Below the pieces are notes generated by a model. It was not told where the DNA came from and made no database searches. It was given only the letters and a program-made list of their open reading frames with translations. Shown piece after piece: positions 36,286 through 45,203 of a stretch of DNA of 64,000 nt. The DNA is from Myxococcus virescens (lineage in GTDB: Bacteria; Myxococcota; Myxococcia; Myxococcales; Myxococcaceae), in contig NZ_FNAJ01000009.1 of assembly GCF_900101905.1 (NCBI RefSeq), positions 253,570 to 317,569 of the forward strand, given 5' to 3'. Position 1 is the first letter of the stretch. Every line of letters begins with the position of its first letter. Made by a program: the position numbers and the translations under genes.

Positions 36286-36690
36286 TCAGGCCGAGTATCG
36301 CGCGGTGAGGTTGAAGACGAAGCGGAGGGAGCCCTCGCCATCCGGGCCCATGAAGTGGGGGCCCGCGCCCTCACAGCGCACGTCCACGTAGCCGGGCACG
36401 CGCGCCAGGTGCAGCGCCGTCCAGCACCGCGCCGCCAATTCACGCGTGGCCGTGTAGCTGCCCTTGGGCCCGCGCACGATGACTTGCACGTCCGGCGCCA
36501 GCACGCCGCGCCCGGTGCCCAGGTAGAGGCCTGACTCGCCGCCCGTGTGGCGGAGGCACACCATCCGCGGCGGCGCGCTGGGGGGGAAGGGGCCGGGGTA
36601 GAGGGTGGGCGGGTTGGTGGTGCTTGAGAGGTCCAGCCCTGCCGCCTCCAGGTACGCGGCGAGCTCGAGCTCCACGTCCCTCGGTGTCAC
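36286..36690 (-). CDS. minor capsid/tail terminator-type protein
   Basis: 134 residues from GTG 36690, overlapping the previous stop (GTGA). Contains TPRDVELELAAYLEAAGL and VQVIVRGPKGSYTATRELAARCWTALH, resembling phage tail-terminator proteins of the gpU/minor capsid group. Order (head closure, this, gp10-like) supports that role. Confidence 0.65.
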   Translation of the reverse strand: MTPRDVELELAAYLEAAGLDLSSTTNPPTLYPGPFPPSAPPRMVCLRHTGGESGLYLGTGRGVLAPDVQVIVRGPKGSYTATRELAARCWTALHLARVPGYVDVRCEGAGPHFMGPDGEGSLRFVFNLTARYSA

Positions 36691-37007
36691 AGGTACACCT
36701 CGTAGTGGTCCACCGCGCCCATGAGGTTGACGTGCGTGACGACGTGGATTGGCGGCTTGCCGGCGTCCTCGTCGTCCGGGCTGGTTCCGGGCGGGTACAC
36801 CCTATCCTCGGGCCGCACCTCCACGGCGCAGTACATGAGTCCTGCGGCCACGCGCTCTTCGCCGTCGGTGGTGACGATGCGCTTCATGGTGCCCTGGTAG
36901 CGACAGGCGTGCAGCTCCGGCTCCGCGTACTCGTGCTCGCCGCGGGCATTAGTGACGAGCAGGCGTTCCAGCCAGAAGCGCTGGCGCAAGGCGTGGCCCA
37001 TGAGCAT
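36687..37007 (-). CDS. head closure/connector protein
   Basis: 106 residues, sharing one base with the preceding stop (TGATG). Small beta-rich protein (HACRYQGTMKRIVTTDGEERVAAGLMY) in the slot of head-closure proteins between the connector and tail terminator. Assignment mainly by position. Confidence 0.6.
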   Translation of the reverse strand: MLMGHALRQRFWLERLLVTNARGEHEYAEPELHACRYQGTMKRIVTTDGEERVAAGLMYCAVEVRPEDRVYPPGTSPDDEDAGKPPIHVVTHVNLMGAVDHYEVYL

Positions 37008-37654
37008 CAGCGCAGCCTCCGGTACGGGGTGAGCATCTGCCGCGCGGTGGAGGGCAGGGCGGCGCGGCCCCCGCCCTCGCCGGCGAAGTAGGACATGCTG
37101 GTGCCCCCGATGCTCTCACTGGCGACGTCGGCGGGCTTCCCATCGCGCGAAAGCGCGGCCGTCGCGGCCTCCATGGCCGCGAGCTGGATGGCGACAGGCA
37201 AGTCCACCACCAGCGAGGAGTCCATCGCGGCTTGGCCCGGCGTCACCCAGCCAGCGTCATAGGTGACAACCACCTCGCCCGTGTCGCGCGCCTCCAGCGG
37301 CGTGGGGGAGACGCCCGGCGACCAGGAGCCCGTGAAGGGCCAGCGCGAGGAGCGCGCCACCAGCCGCCCCAAGAGCGCGGAATCGAGCGCGTAGGACGCG
37401 GCGTCCACCTCGACGCCGCGCACCTCCACGCGCACCACCTGGCGGACGGCGCCGCCCTTCAGCCAGAGGTGCGGCCCGCCCGTGCCCGCCACAGACTCCA
37501 CCACGCCGAGGCGGCGGTGCAGCGGATAGCCGACGTAGGACGCCACCGCTTCGGATGCGGCGGTGATGAAGAGGGCCAGCCGCGGCCCCTCCACCGCCGT
37601 TCGCGCGGCGAGGGGCAACTGCTCGGCCGTCAGCAAGTCCTGGGGCGCGGGCAT
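37007..37654 (-). CDS. head-tail connector protein
   Basis: 215 residues from ATG 37654 (GAGGTGA upstream). N-terminal helical part (LFITAASEAVASYVGYPLHRR) plus a beta insertion and VVTYDAGW, followed by helices (LPVAIQLAAMEAATAAL). This is the pattern of gp6/gp15-like connector adaptors that bind the portal. Confidence 0.7.
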   Translation of the reverse strand: MPAPQDLLTAEQLPLAARTAVEGPRLALFITAASEAVASYVGYPLHRRLGVVESVAGTGGPHLWLKGGAVRQVVRVEVRGVEVDAASYALDSALLGRLVARSSRWPFTGSWSPGVSPTPLEARDTGEVVVTYDAGWVTPGQAAMDSSLVVDLPVAIQLAAMEAATAALSRDGKPADVASESIGGTSMSYFAGEGGGRAALPSTARQMLTPYRRLR

Positions 37655-37666
37655 GGTGGTGTCACC

Positions 37667-38098
37667 TCACAGGGGCCGGCGGGAGCTGCCGCCCACCACC
37701 AGCAATGCGCCCGTGGTGAGCGTGGGCGAGGAGCCACCGACGAGAACCAGCTCCTGCACCACGCGCAACTCCTCGTGGTCGTCGCCGAGGCAGGTGAAGT
37801 CCAGGTCCAGCTCCACGGCACCGTTGGCCGCGGAGGCCTCCACGGTGATGGGGTCGCCGTCCCGGTCCACCACGGGCGCCCACGTGCCGTCCGGCTCCCG
37901 CGACTCGAAGCTGAAGGTGGCGCTCACTTCGGTGGGCGCACCAGTGGCGGCGCCGACGAGCACCGCGAGGACGCCGGACTTGTAGGGGGTGACGTCGATG
38001 GCAGGACCCTGCACGGTGCCGGTAGCGCGGGCAGAGGGGGCCAGCGCCACGACGTCCGTCTTGATGTAGGCGCCGATGTTGACGAGGGAAGGGTGCAT
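37667..38098 (-). CDS. probable head decoration or minor head protein
   Basis: 143 residues from ATG 38098 with GGAGA upstream; the longer frame to 38149 lacks a site. Beta-rich (SGVLAVLVGAATGAPTEVSATFSFESREPDGTW). It lies directly after the major capsid gene, as decoration proteins do. No decisive motif. Confidence 0.55.
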   Translation of the reverse strand: MHPSLVNIGAYIKTDVVALAPSARATGTVQGPAIDVTPYKSGVLAVLVGAATGAPTEVSATFSFESREPDGTWAPVVDRDGDPITVEASAANGAVELDLDFTCLGDDHEELRVVQELVLVGGSSPTLTTGALLVVGGSSRRPL

Positions 38099-38170
38099 TG
38101 CGCGTTTCTCCTGTGAGGCTTTGAGAGGGATTGCGAGCGGCCCATGCAAGCGCCGCCCGCGCGGCGGGGC

Positions 38171-39361
38171 TCAGTAGGTGACGCCCGTCCGGATGCTGAA
38201 GGCCTTCGCGCGGCGCAACTGCCAGTCGCCCTCCTGGACGCCGCGCACCGTCTTGCGGTCTCTCCGGAAGTCGTTGCCGTTCTCCCCGAGCTCGATTTCG
38301 AGCGGGGCCGCGTTGCCGAAGTACAGCTCCTGCGCCAGGCCGAAGCCGATGATGTTCTTGCCCGCCAGCGACTCGGTATGCCGCACCGGGAAGCCGTTGA
38401 TGGTGGGGCGCTCCAGGTCCTGGAGTCCGGGGAACACCCAGCCGCCGTTACCCGAGCCTGCCGCGTCGCGAAGGCTGCCCAGGTGCATCATCGTCCCGCT
38501 GGTCATGAAGTAGAACGGATTGGAGCCCGTGAGGGGGATGTTGGCCGCCATGACGTCAGCCACCATGCCCTTCAGGTCGGCCACCTTCTCGTCGTTGGTG
38601 GTGCCGCTGATGGCCTTCTTGGTGATGTCCTTCGTGTGGAGGATGCCGGTCGGCGTCTTCGCCCCCTTGCCGATGAGGCCCGCCTGGTCGAAGGCGCCGC
38701 CCATGGCCCGGCCGATGTCGGTGGCAATCTGCTCCGCGGAGCGCAGGGTGCCCTTGCGCATCAGGTCGTTGCTGATGCGGATGGTGGCCATGGCCTTGTA
38801 GGCGCCCAGCACCAGGTCTCCGGTGTCCAGCTCGCCCTCGCTGGCTTCCTCGTCCTCGCCCTCCCAGGCGACGGAGACGCCCTCGTTGATGACGCCGATG
38901 GTGAGCTTGCTGCCGTAGCCGGACTCCACGCGGCACCCAGCCGCCAGGAGGATGGAGGCAGGGCGCAGCACGTCGATGATTTCCTCGGACCGCGTCTCTC
39001 GCGCCCAGATGCTGCCGCCCTGGGAGAAGACGCCCTCAAAGACGCCGGCGGACTTCGCCTTGTCGATGAACTCGCGCAGGGGCTGGTTACGCGTCTTCGA
39101 CTTCTCGCGCGCCGTCCGGTCCTCGAAGTCGAGGAAGGCCATCTTCATGCGCAGGCCGAGCGCGGCGTGCGCCGGCTGCTCGGTGTCGAACATGCCCTTA
39201 TACTTGAGCACCGTGGGGGCCTTGGCGCCCGGCTCGGTGGGAGCGGGCTGACGGGAGGCGAGGGCAGCCTCCACGTGCTTGGTGATGAGGGGGGCGAGCG
39301 CCACCTCCACCGCCTTGGGCACAGCAGGACGCTTCGGGGTTGGCTTCGTAGACGCAGACAT
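38171..39361 (-). CDS. HK97-fold major capsid protein
   Basis: 396 residues from ATG 39361 (GGAG upstream). The N-terminal ~60 residues are a likely scaffolding delta-domain cut by the protease. HK97-type features follow: the strand GYGSKLTIGVINEGVSVAWEGE, the spine helix region DLMRKGTLRSAEQIATDIGRAMGGAFDQAGLIG, GTPTGIL-like KTPTGILHTKD, and the P-domain PFYFMTSGTMMHLGSL. Confidence 0.85.
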   Translation of the reverse strand: MSASTKPTPKRPAVPKAVEVALAPLITKHVEAALASRQPAPTEPGAKAPTVLKYKGMFDTEQPAHAALGLRMKMAFLDFEDRTAREKSKTRNQPLREFIDKAKSAGVFEGVFSQGGSIWARETRSEEIIDVLRPASILLAAGCRVESGYGSKLTIGVINEGVSVAWEGEDEEASEGELDTGDLVLGAYKAMATIRISNDLMRKGTLRSAEQIATDIGRAMGGAFDQAGLIGKGAKTPTGILHTKDITKKAISGTTNDEKVADLKGMVADVMAANIPLTGSNPFYFMTSGTMMHLGSLRDAAGSGNGGWVFPGLQDLERPTINGFPVRHTESLAGKNIIGFGLAQELYFGNAAPLEIELGENGNDFRRDRKTVRGVQEGDWQLRRAKAFSIRTGVTY

Positions 39362-39425
39362 AGGAACTCCAGGGTGGGGTGGGGCGCCGGATGCGGCGCG
39401 GTGTCGATGAGCAGAAGGGGCGCCG

Positions 39426-40175
39426 CTACTTCGTGACGAAGCCCCGGAAGAACTTCGCCACCGTCTCGGCGTCCTCCTCCTCGGTGGACTTGTCCTCGGT
39501 GTCGTCGGCGGACTCCTCCGTCTCCTCCTCCTCCGTCTCCTCCTCCTCGGTGGACTTGTCCTCGGTGTCGTCGGCGGACTTCTCCTCCGTCTCCTCCTCC
39601 TCGGTGGACTTGTTCTCGGTGTCGTCGGCGGACTGCATCTTGTCGTGCAGGGCCTTCAGCAGCGTCTTCGCCTCGGCGACGTCTTCAACGAGCTGCTTCC
39701 ACGCCTTCGCCATTTCCTCGGACGTCATGGTCTTCACTCTCAGGGCTTTGGGTTTGGCGGGAATGCCGGTGAGGGAAACCTCCACCAGCTCGGCCTTGAT
39801 GACGTCCTCGCCCCCGAACTCATTCGGGCGCGAGGCCAGCGTGATGTAGCCGATGCTGCAAGCGCGGATGGTCCCGTCGGCCACCAGCGCCTTCACGTCT
39901 CGCGACTCCTGCGTGGCGTCGGAGACACGCGGCTCCATGAAGTGCTTGGAGCCGTCCTCCCAGACGCGGCAGGTGCCCACCGGGAGGCGGCCTTGCCGAT
40001 GGCCGTGGTCCCAGTAGAGGACGGGGTTGGCCGCGTGGGCTTCCAGGTTCAGCGCACCCGGCAGCATGCGGTCGCCGTCCCGGTCCGGCTCGGTGTCGCA
40101 CGCCTGGAAGACGGGCAACTCACCCGAGGCCGCTGGCGCGGCCGCCGTCATCCTCTTGAATCGCATCTTCGCCAT
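39426..40175 (-). CDS. HK97-family prohead protease with acidic repeat tail
   Basis: 249 residues. The protease domain (1-135) has YWDHGH with the catalytic His, RACSIGYI with the Ser, and VEVSLTGIPA. Residues 160-240 form a coiled/acidic tail with three near-identical SADDTE(D/N)KSTEEE blocks. Upstream of the capsid gene as expected. The start lies directly behind a start-associated element. Confidence 0.87.
   Translation of the reverse strand: MAKMRFKRMTAAAPAASGELPVFQACDTEPDRDGDRMLPGALNLEAHAANPVLYWDHGHRQGRLPVGTCRVWEDGSKHFMEPRVSDATQESRDVKALVADGTIRACSIGYITLASRPNEFGGEDVIKAELVEVSLTGIPAKPKALRVKTMTSEEMAKAWKQLVEDVAEAKTLLKALHDKMQSADDTENKSTEEEETEEKSADDTEDKSTEEEETEEEETEESADDTEDKSTEEEDAETVAKFFRGFVTK
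39481..39633. repeat. 33-bp repeats in the protease tail
   Basis: Three copies starting at 39481, 39547 and 39601 (first two identical, third with one change, TTGTTC for TTGTCC), separated by GAG/GGA-rich codon runs. Encodes acidic Ser/Asp/Thr/Glu blocks and could vary in copy number. Confidence 0.8.
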
Positions 40176-40191
40176 GCCCCCGTAGAAGGGG
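40176..40191 (-). promoter_or_regulatory. start-associated hairpin element
   Basis: Minus strand CCCCTTCTACGGGGGC directly before ATG 40175 of the protease gene. Confidence 0.75.
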
Positions 40192-40202
40192 CGGCGTGGG
40201 CG

Positions 40203-41558
40203 TCAGAGGCGGTCCTCCTCGCCGCTCCTGTCGCGCGGCGGCAGGGGCGTGGCGTTCGCGCTGGCGCTCTCCGGGCTGTTGCCGCCGGCGCCCTGGCCAG
40301 GGAGGGGCAGGGGGCGTTTCCCCTCGAGCTCCGGGTCCGGCTGATAGCCGGCCAGCACGCGCACCTCGTTCCAGGTGAAGGCTTGCGTGGGCGCCGTCGT
40401 CATGAGGCGGAAGACGCGCTCCCACTGCTGGGGGCGCGGGTCCTCGTAGTCAAGGATGGCGTCTCTATCCACTAGGGGAACCAGGCAGTGCTGGTACCAC
40501 GTGCGCCAGAACTCCAGCCGCGGGAGGACGGCGAAGTCCGCCAGCGTGTACTTCGCATCCTCCGACGTCGCGCGGTTGCTCGCGGAGAGGTCGCCCACCA
40601 ACTCCGGCGGCACGTTGAACGTCTGGCGGATGTAGTCCAGCAGGCCCTTCTTCAACTCCTCGGTTTGGAGCTCGCGGAAGCTGACGCGCACCTCGGCAAT
40701 GGAGGCCTTGCCGCGAACGAACCACATGCGCCCCGCGTTCTCCGGCTTCGCAAACTGCGACTCGAAGTCCTTGCGCAGGTCATCCACGGCTTCTTCCATG
40801 TCGGCGCCGGCGCCGCCGCTGCCGCCGTCGATGCCGACGATGGCGGAGGGGATGCCCCCGCGCTCGAAGGTGGCCTTTGTGGCGCGGGCAATGGCCTCGG
40901 ACGTGTCCAGCTCGTCGCCCAGGGCCATGCCCGCGCCGGCGCCTCTGTCCTCGGGATTCAACGGGTCCAGGTGCTTGAACCAGAGGACGTCCGCCTCGGG
41001 GACCGCGCCGGTGAACATGTTGTACGAGATGTAGAAGTACGGCTGCTCAGGCGTGGGCGTCATGAGCACCTGGCTGGGCGGGACGATGACCCAGCCCGCC
41101 ACGCGGCCATCCTCGCTGCGCTGGAGCCAGAGGAAGACTTCGCCCACCAGGTCGACATGCACCTGGCCCAGCTTTCGGTAGGCGCGGCCTGGGTAGCGGG
41201 GGTGCGGAGCCTCCAGCAGCCGGAGCAGCTCGTGGTCGGGCAGCTCCACCAGCTCGCCCGCCTCGGTGGCCTCCTTCAGCGCCTTGGTGCGCAGCTCGCG
41301 GTTCGCCGACTTCAACCGCTGGTCCGTCTGTCCTGCTCCCGGCTGGGCGGGCTTGTAGACCTTCCACGCGGGAGTGGCGGTGGCCTCCGCCACCGTGTCC
41401 ACCACGGCGCGCAGCCACGCAATCTCCCGATACGCCAGCATCACCTCCCGGCTCCCCCGGCGCGGGCTGAAGCTGGGGATGGGGAGGATTCGGACGATGG
41501 GGCCCTGGCTGGGTAGCAGCCCCAGGGCTCGCTTTACGCGGCGGACGATAGAGGCCAT
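40203..41558 (-). CDS. portal protein
   Basis: 451 residues, the size of HK97-type portals. Key stretches: AWLRAVVDTVAEATATPAWKVYK, ELLRLLEAPHPRYPG, DVLWFKHLDPLNPEDRGAG, and the crown/clip region ELKKGLLDYIRQTFNVPPELVGD. The Pro-rich C-terminus is variable. It sits between the large terminase and the protease. The start is preceded by a start-associated element. Confidence 0.9.
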   Translation of the reverse strand: MASIVRRVKRALGLLPSQGPIVRILPIPSFSPRRGSREVMLAYREIAWLRAVVDTVAEATATPAWKVYKPAQPGAGQTDQRLKSANRELRTKALKEATEAGELVELPDHELLRLLEAPHPRYPGRAYRKLGQVHVDLVGEVFLWLQRSEDGRVAGWVIVPPSQVLMTPTPEQPYFYISYNMFTGAVPEADVLWFKHLDPLNPEDRGAGAGMALGDELDTSEAIARATKATFERGGIPSAIVGIDGGSGGAGADMEEAVDDLRKDFESQFAKPENAGRMWFVRGKASIAEVRVSFRELQTEELKKGLLDYIRQTFNVPPELVGDLSASNRATSEDAKYTLADFAVLPRLEFWRTWYQHCLVPLVDRDAILDYEDPRPQQWERVFRLMTTAPTQAFTWNEVRVLAGYQPDPELEGKRPLPLPGQGAGGNSPESASANATPLPPRDRSGEEDRL

Positions 41559-41573
41559 GCCCGCGAGAAGGGG
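41559..41573 (-). promoter_or_regulatory. start-associated hairpin element
   Basis: Minus strand CCCCTTCTCGCGGGC directly before ATG 41558 of the portal gene. Confidence 0.75.
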
Positions 41574-41576
41574 TGG

Positions 41577-43097
41577 CTATTCGTCCTCGTCGTCCTCCTG
41601 GGCGGCGCGCTCCTTCGCTGCTGCAACGCGTTCGGCCGCACCGGCGTTGTGCCGCCGCGGGACGACGTAGAGGAAGATTGGCCAGGCGAAGGCGTCTGCG
41701 CGGTCGTCGCGGCCGTGCCCTCCCTCCTGTCCGGTGAAGCGGGCGAGCTGCTTCTCCAGCTTTTCGTGCTTGCCCACCATATGCACCAGCCCCGCCTCGG
41801 CGAGCGCGGACACTGGCGCGGCGCGCTCGGCCTTCGACTGCTGGGCACGTTGCACCTGCACCTTCACCTTCGCGGCGACGGCGCGGATGGTCGCGGTGAC
41901 CATGTTCCCGCCCGTGTTCGTCTCCGCGAAAATCCATGCGCGAGGGCGGCCACGGCGGTCCTTCTTGGCCGCCGGCTCCCAGGCCCGGAGTGCTTCGACG
42001 GCCCGCTTCGCCCAGGCGCTGGGCTCGGGGGACTGGAGGGAGAGGTCCGCGAGCACGTAGACGTGGTCGAGCCCGTCCTTCTCGCGGCGCACGCCCACCA
42101 CGACGATGCCGTGGAGGTCGCTGTTCTTCTTCTCACCGGTCGCCGGGTCGATGGACACGACGATGTAGTCGTACTCCTTCGGCGCATCCTTCGGGTTGAT
42201 GCGCAGCGCCTTCCAGTTGACCCGGCGGTAGATGGCCGGGTCCATGCTGAAGGTGAGCTCGCCCAGGAACTCCCGGCGGCCCTCCGTCGAGTGCATCATC
42301 CGCCGCGCGTAGCGGACGTAGGCCGGGTCAAGGTTGTCGCTGTTCTCCAGGGTGGAGGAGCGCGCGAGCACCAGGCCCTCGCGGTCGCTGAGCATCTCGA
42401 CGAAGAGCGGCGTCGGCGCCGGCGTCGTGGTGATGAACATGCGAGCGCTGAGCCCTTCGCGCCGCATGCGCGTGGTGCGCAGGCGATTGACGGCGCGGCA
42501 CTCCTTGTAGACGGCGATGGCATCGCCCTTCCACGCCACCGGCTCGTCGGCCCAGATGAAGGTGTACTGGTGCCCGCGGAACTTGTCGGCGTTCTTAGCC
42601 GGCAACCACGTGGCCTGGGCGCCGTTGGGCCACACCAGTAGGCGCTTCGCCCGATGGTACGTTGGGTAGAACCACGGCGGGCACAGGGAGAGGATGCCGG
42701 AGGGGCCCTCTATCTGGTTCTGCCGAATCTCGCTGTACGTGGGCCCGACGATGAGGATGCGGGCCTCGGGGTCCGCGCGCGCCTCCTCGATGACTGCGCA
42801 CGCCCCCGCGTACGTCTTGCCGGTGCCACGCCCCCCTAAGAAGAAGAACGTCCGGTAGGTGAGGGGCGGCACCTGCACCGGGCGCAGGGAGTAGATGGGC
42901 TCGTAGTAGAGGGTGACCAGTTCCTGGGCCGTCAGGCCCAGGAGGTCCGCGAATCCCGCGACGGTGCCCTGCACCTCTCGGGCGCGGAGCGCCACGCGCT
43001 GGAGCACCGAGAACCGGCCGTTGCGCTCGGAGGTGAGGACGGGGATGCCTTCGAGCAGCTTCTCGCCGGCCTCGATGATGGAGGCGCTAGCTACCAT
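41577..43097 (-). CDS. terminase large subunit
   Basis: 506 residues. Walker A GGRGTGKT (88-95), Walker B-like FIWADEP (about 178-184), and the coupling motif ITTTPAP. The nuclease domain begins VVSIDPATGEKKNSDLHG, and C-terminal acidic residues sit in HGRDDRADAFA. It packages DNA at the portal. It overlaps the small subunit gene by 11 nt. Confidence 0.92.
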   Translation of the reverse strand: MVASASIIEAGEKLLEGIPVLTSERNGRFSVLQRVALRAREVQGTVAGFADLLGLTAQELVTLYYEPIYSLRPVQVPPLTYRTFFFLGGRGTGKTYAGACAVIEEARADPEARILIVGPTYSEIRQNQIEGPSGILSLCPPWFYPTYHRAKRLLVWPNGAQATWLPAKNADKFRGHQYTFIWADEPVAWKGDAIAVYKECRAVNRLRTTRMRREGLSARMFITTTPAPTPLFVEMLSDREGLVLARSSTLENSDNLDPAYVRYARRMMHSTEGRREFLGELTFSMDPAIYRRVNWKALRINPKDAPKEYDYIVVSIDPATGEKKNSDLHGIVVVGVRREKDGLDHVYVLADLSLQSPEPSAWAKRAVEALRAWEPAAKKDRRGRPRAWIFAETNTGGNMVTATIRAVAAKVKVQVQRAQQSKAERAAPVSALAEAGLVHMVGKHEKLEKQLARFTGQEGGHGRDDRADAFAWPIFLYVVPRRHNAGAAERVAAAKERAAQEDDEDE

Positions 43098-43695
43098 CGC
43101 TGTCCTCGGCTGTGGCCTCCGCCGCGTCCTCGCTCGGCGGCGGCTCTGCCATGGCTGCCTCTTCCTTGTCGTGCTCGACGAGGAACCGGGCCAGCCTCTC
43201 GTCGAGGCGGCTGCGCGCCTGCTCCGGCGTTACCAGATCGAAGAGCGGCCCCAGCCCGTTGCCCGCGGCAACCGGGGCCTCGCGCGGCACCGTGAAGTCC
43301 TTCGGCGCTGCGACCGACAGGCGCCACCGAATGGGCTTGTCGTTCATCGTCTTGTCGATGATGGCCGCATTGGACAACTCGACGAGGCCCATCTGGTACT
43401 CGGCCTCCGCGCGCTCCACGTCATGGACCAGCTCCGTGTAGCGGCTGCGCTTGCCCTGCTCGATGGCCTCACGCCCGCGGCGCAGCCACCCCTGGAGGCG
43501 GACCTCGGTGGTGCCCGCGAGCGCGGCGGCCATGCGCTTCGTCGCGCCCGCCTTGAGTCGTGTGCACACCTCCTGGTGAATCGCGAAGGTCAGCGTCGAG
43601 GCAGGCCCGTTCCACTTCGCCGGCCGGCCGCGCTTCCTCTTCGGCGGCGGGCCGGCGGGTGGGGACTTCGGGTCATAGCCACGAGGAGAGGACAC
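43087..43695 (-). CDS. terminase small subunit
   Basis: 202 residues from GTG 43695. The basic N-terminus is followed by a helix-turn-helix (HQEVCTRLKAGATKRMAAALAGTTEVRLQGWLRRGREAIEQG), the DNA-recognition part of small terminases, then a helical oligomerisation region. Directly upstream of and overlapping the large subunit gene. The start is attached to a start-associated element. Confidence 0.85.
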   Translation of the reverse strand: MSSPRGYDPKSPPAGPPPKRKRGRPAKWNGPASTLTFAIHQEVCTRLKAGATKRMAAALAGTTEVRLQGWLRRGREAIEQGKRSRYTELVHDVERAEAEYQMGLVELSNAAIIDKTMNDKPIRWRLSVAAPKDFTVPREAPVAAGNGLGPLFDLVTPEQARSRLDERLARFLVEHDKEEAAMAEPPPSEDAAEATAEDSDGS

Positions 43696-43710
43696 CCCTC
43701 GGAGAAGGGG
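43696..43710 (-). promoter_or_regulatory. start-associated hairpin element
   Basis: Minus strand CCCCTTCTCCGAGGG directly before GTG 43695; the right arm (GAGGGG) runs into the start codon. Confidence 0.7.
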
Positions 43711-43716
43711 CGCCGA

Positions 43717-44331
43717 CTACTCGGCGCGGCACGCGAGCTGCTTCGCGCGCTCGACGAGGGCCACCAAGTGGGCGGCGGCCTGCATCTGCTGCTCAGAAGA
43801 CGAACGCCCCCCGGCGAGGGTCAGGGCGGTGAGCGCACCCGCGCAGGCCGTGATGGCGCCCGTCACCTCCGACAGGGTGACGGCTGGGCGGTCGAGCTTG
43901 GGGCCGATGCGCTCCAACGTGGACTCCAACGCTTCGAGGGATGCGAGGGCCGGGCCGGTGTCGCAGGTGACGTCGATGTGCAGGTCGCCCACCTTGAGCG
44001 GCTTTACGGCGCCAGCTTCGTCGGCGGGGACATCTGCATCCATGCCGAGCGCGCTGCGGGCCTGGCGTGTCAGCTCGTCAATCCCGCCTCGAAGCATGGC
44101 TGCGTTCGCGACCATCTCGGTCAGGTAGGCGGTGCGCGACGAACTGGCGGCGAAGAGCGCGAGTCCGCTGCCCTGTGCATGGGCGCGGAAGTCGGTGTGG
44201 CCGAGCAGGTGGTCCGCGAGTGCCTGGAGCGTGGGGCGGGCATCGGCCGACCTGGAGGGGGTCACGCCCGTACGGGCCCCCGGTGGAGGGAGAGGGGACT
44301 GCGACTCGGACTTGGAGGTGGTGTTGGTCAT
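43717..44331 (-). CDS. hypothetical protein upstream of terminase
   Basis: 204 residues from ATG 44331; the longer frame to 44778 lies in the divergent promoter region. Mostly helical and Ala-rich (LQALADHLLGHTDFRAH, LVALVERAKQLACRAE). First gene of the leftward late operon. No family recognised. The start is adjacent to a start-associated element, which supports the chosen ATG. Confidence 0.7.
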   Translation of the reverse strand: MTNTTSKSESQSPLPPPGARTGVTPSRSADARPTLQALADHLLGHTDFRAHAQGSGLALFAASSSRTAYLTEMVANAAMLRGGIDELTRQARSALGMDADVPADEAGAVKPLKVGDLHIDVTCDTGPALASLEALESTLERIGPKLDRPAVTLSEVTGAITACAGALTALTLAGGRSSSEQQMQAAAHLVALVERAKQLACRAE

Positions 44332-44347
44332 GCCCCGTGAGAAGGGG
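44332..44347 (-). promoter_or_regulatory. start-associated hairpin element
   Basis: Minus strand CCCCTTCTCACGGGGC directly before ATG 44331. Confidence 0.75.
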
Positions 44348-44778
44348 CGCCAGCGGCCCGCCATGCGTCGCGAGCACGCGGACGCCCCGGGCGCCATCCG
44401 TCCTGCCAACGCGCAACAGTGGGCCACCAGGAATGCCAGGGCCCCAGAAAAACGGGGGTCGTCTGACAGATTCCCCTCGGAAAAATCCCGAAGAATTCGC
44501 GCGCCAGGATTGGACCGCGCCGAGCAATCACGTTTTGGAGCCACCTCCCCGGTTTCCCACCCCGGGGTAGCTGTGTCTGCATTCACTCTCACTGAAATAT
44601 CGCGTTGTCGTACAGATGCGCAGGATGTGCGCTTCCTGTTCGCTCCACATAGCTCTGGCGGTCGTGTGAAGCCTTGTTTCTGGAGTCGCAGAAGCATCAC
44701 TGGCGTGCCGGTACGCGGGGCGGCATGGTCAGGAGGCCGACAGGAAGCTGCTTTCCCACACGCAGTAGGAGGTGCCAC
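44348..44778. promoter_or_regulatory. divergent intergenic region, probable late promoters
   Basis: About 430 nt between the leftward structural operon and the rightward lysis block, with no credible gene. It contains hairpin CCCCGG/CCGGGG (44547-44567) and a relatively AT-rich tract near 44580-44640. I see no clear sigma-70 promoter, which fits use of the phage sigma factor (50270 gene), but that is inference. Confidence 0.55.
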
Positions 44779-45168
44779 GTGCTTGATGCAAGGAGACCAC
44801 TGTTCCCCAAGAACAAGGAGTGCTTTCGCTACGTGGAGTACGCCTTCTCGGTTTACCCCAACGCCGACGGTGCGGTGGTGATTGTGCAGGACCAGGTTGT
44901 TGGCATCGGAGGCGTCACGCTTGGTGCCGTGGTCTCACCTGCTCAGGTTCCTGAACTCATTGACGCGCTATCAAAAGCAAAGGCGGCTGTGGCGGACTCG
45001 GAGGCGGTTTCCGAGTTCAAGGTGGGAGCCAGCGAGGTCTATCTGAGCGAGGGTGGCAACGTGTGCATCATTGGCGATCCAGGTGATGAGCCCATGGTGT
45101 TCGAGCCGTATCGCGTCGATGCCCTTATTGCCGCTGTCCGGCAGGCGGCAGTTGAGGCGACGGCGTAG
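44779..45168 (+). CDS. hypothetical phage protein
   Basis: 129 residues from GTG 44779, chosen for the near-perfect AGGAGGTG site 5 nt upstream. Beta-rich (YAFSVYPNADGAVVIVQDQVVGIGGVTLG; VYLSEGGNVCIIGD) with a helical C-terminus. First gene of the rightward block. No family recognised. Confidence 0.7.
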   Translation: MLDARRPLFPKNKECFRYVEYAFSVYPNADGAVVIVQDQVVGIGGVTLGAVVSPAQVPELIDALSKAKAAVADSEAVSEFKVGASEVYLSEGGNVCIIGDPGDEPMVFEPYRVDALIAAVRQAAVEATA

Positions 45169-45188
45169 CAGTCTCCGGACGCCACTCG

Positions 45189-45203
45189 CCCCTTCTCGCG
45201 GGC
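45189..45203 (+). promoter_or_regulatory. start-associated hairpin element
   Basis: CCCCTTCTCGCGGGC directly before ATG 45204, identical to the element in front of the portal gene on the other strand. Confidence 0.75.

Noticed and set aside
44332..44778. N-terminal extension of the 43717 gene
   Set aside because: It would cover the divergent promoter region; the start-associated element marks ATG 44331.
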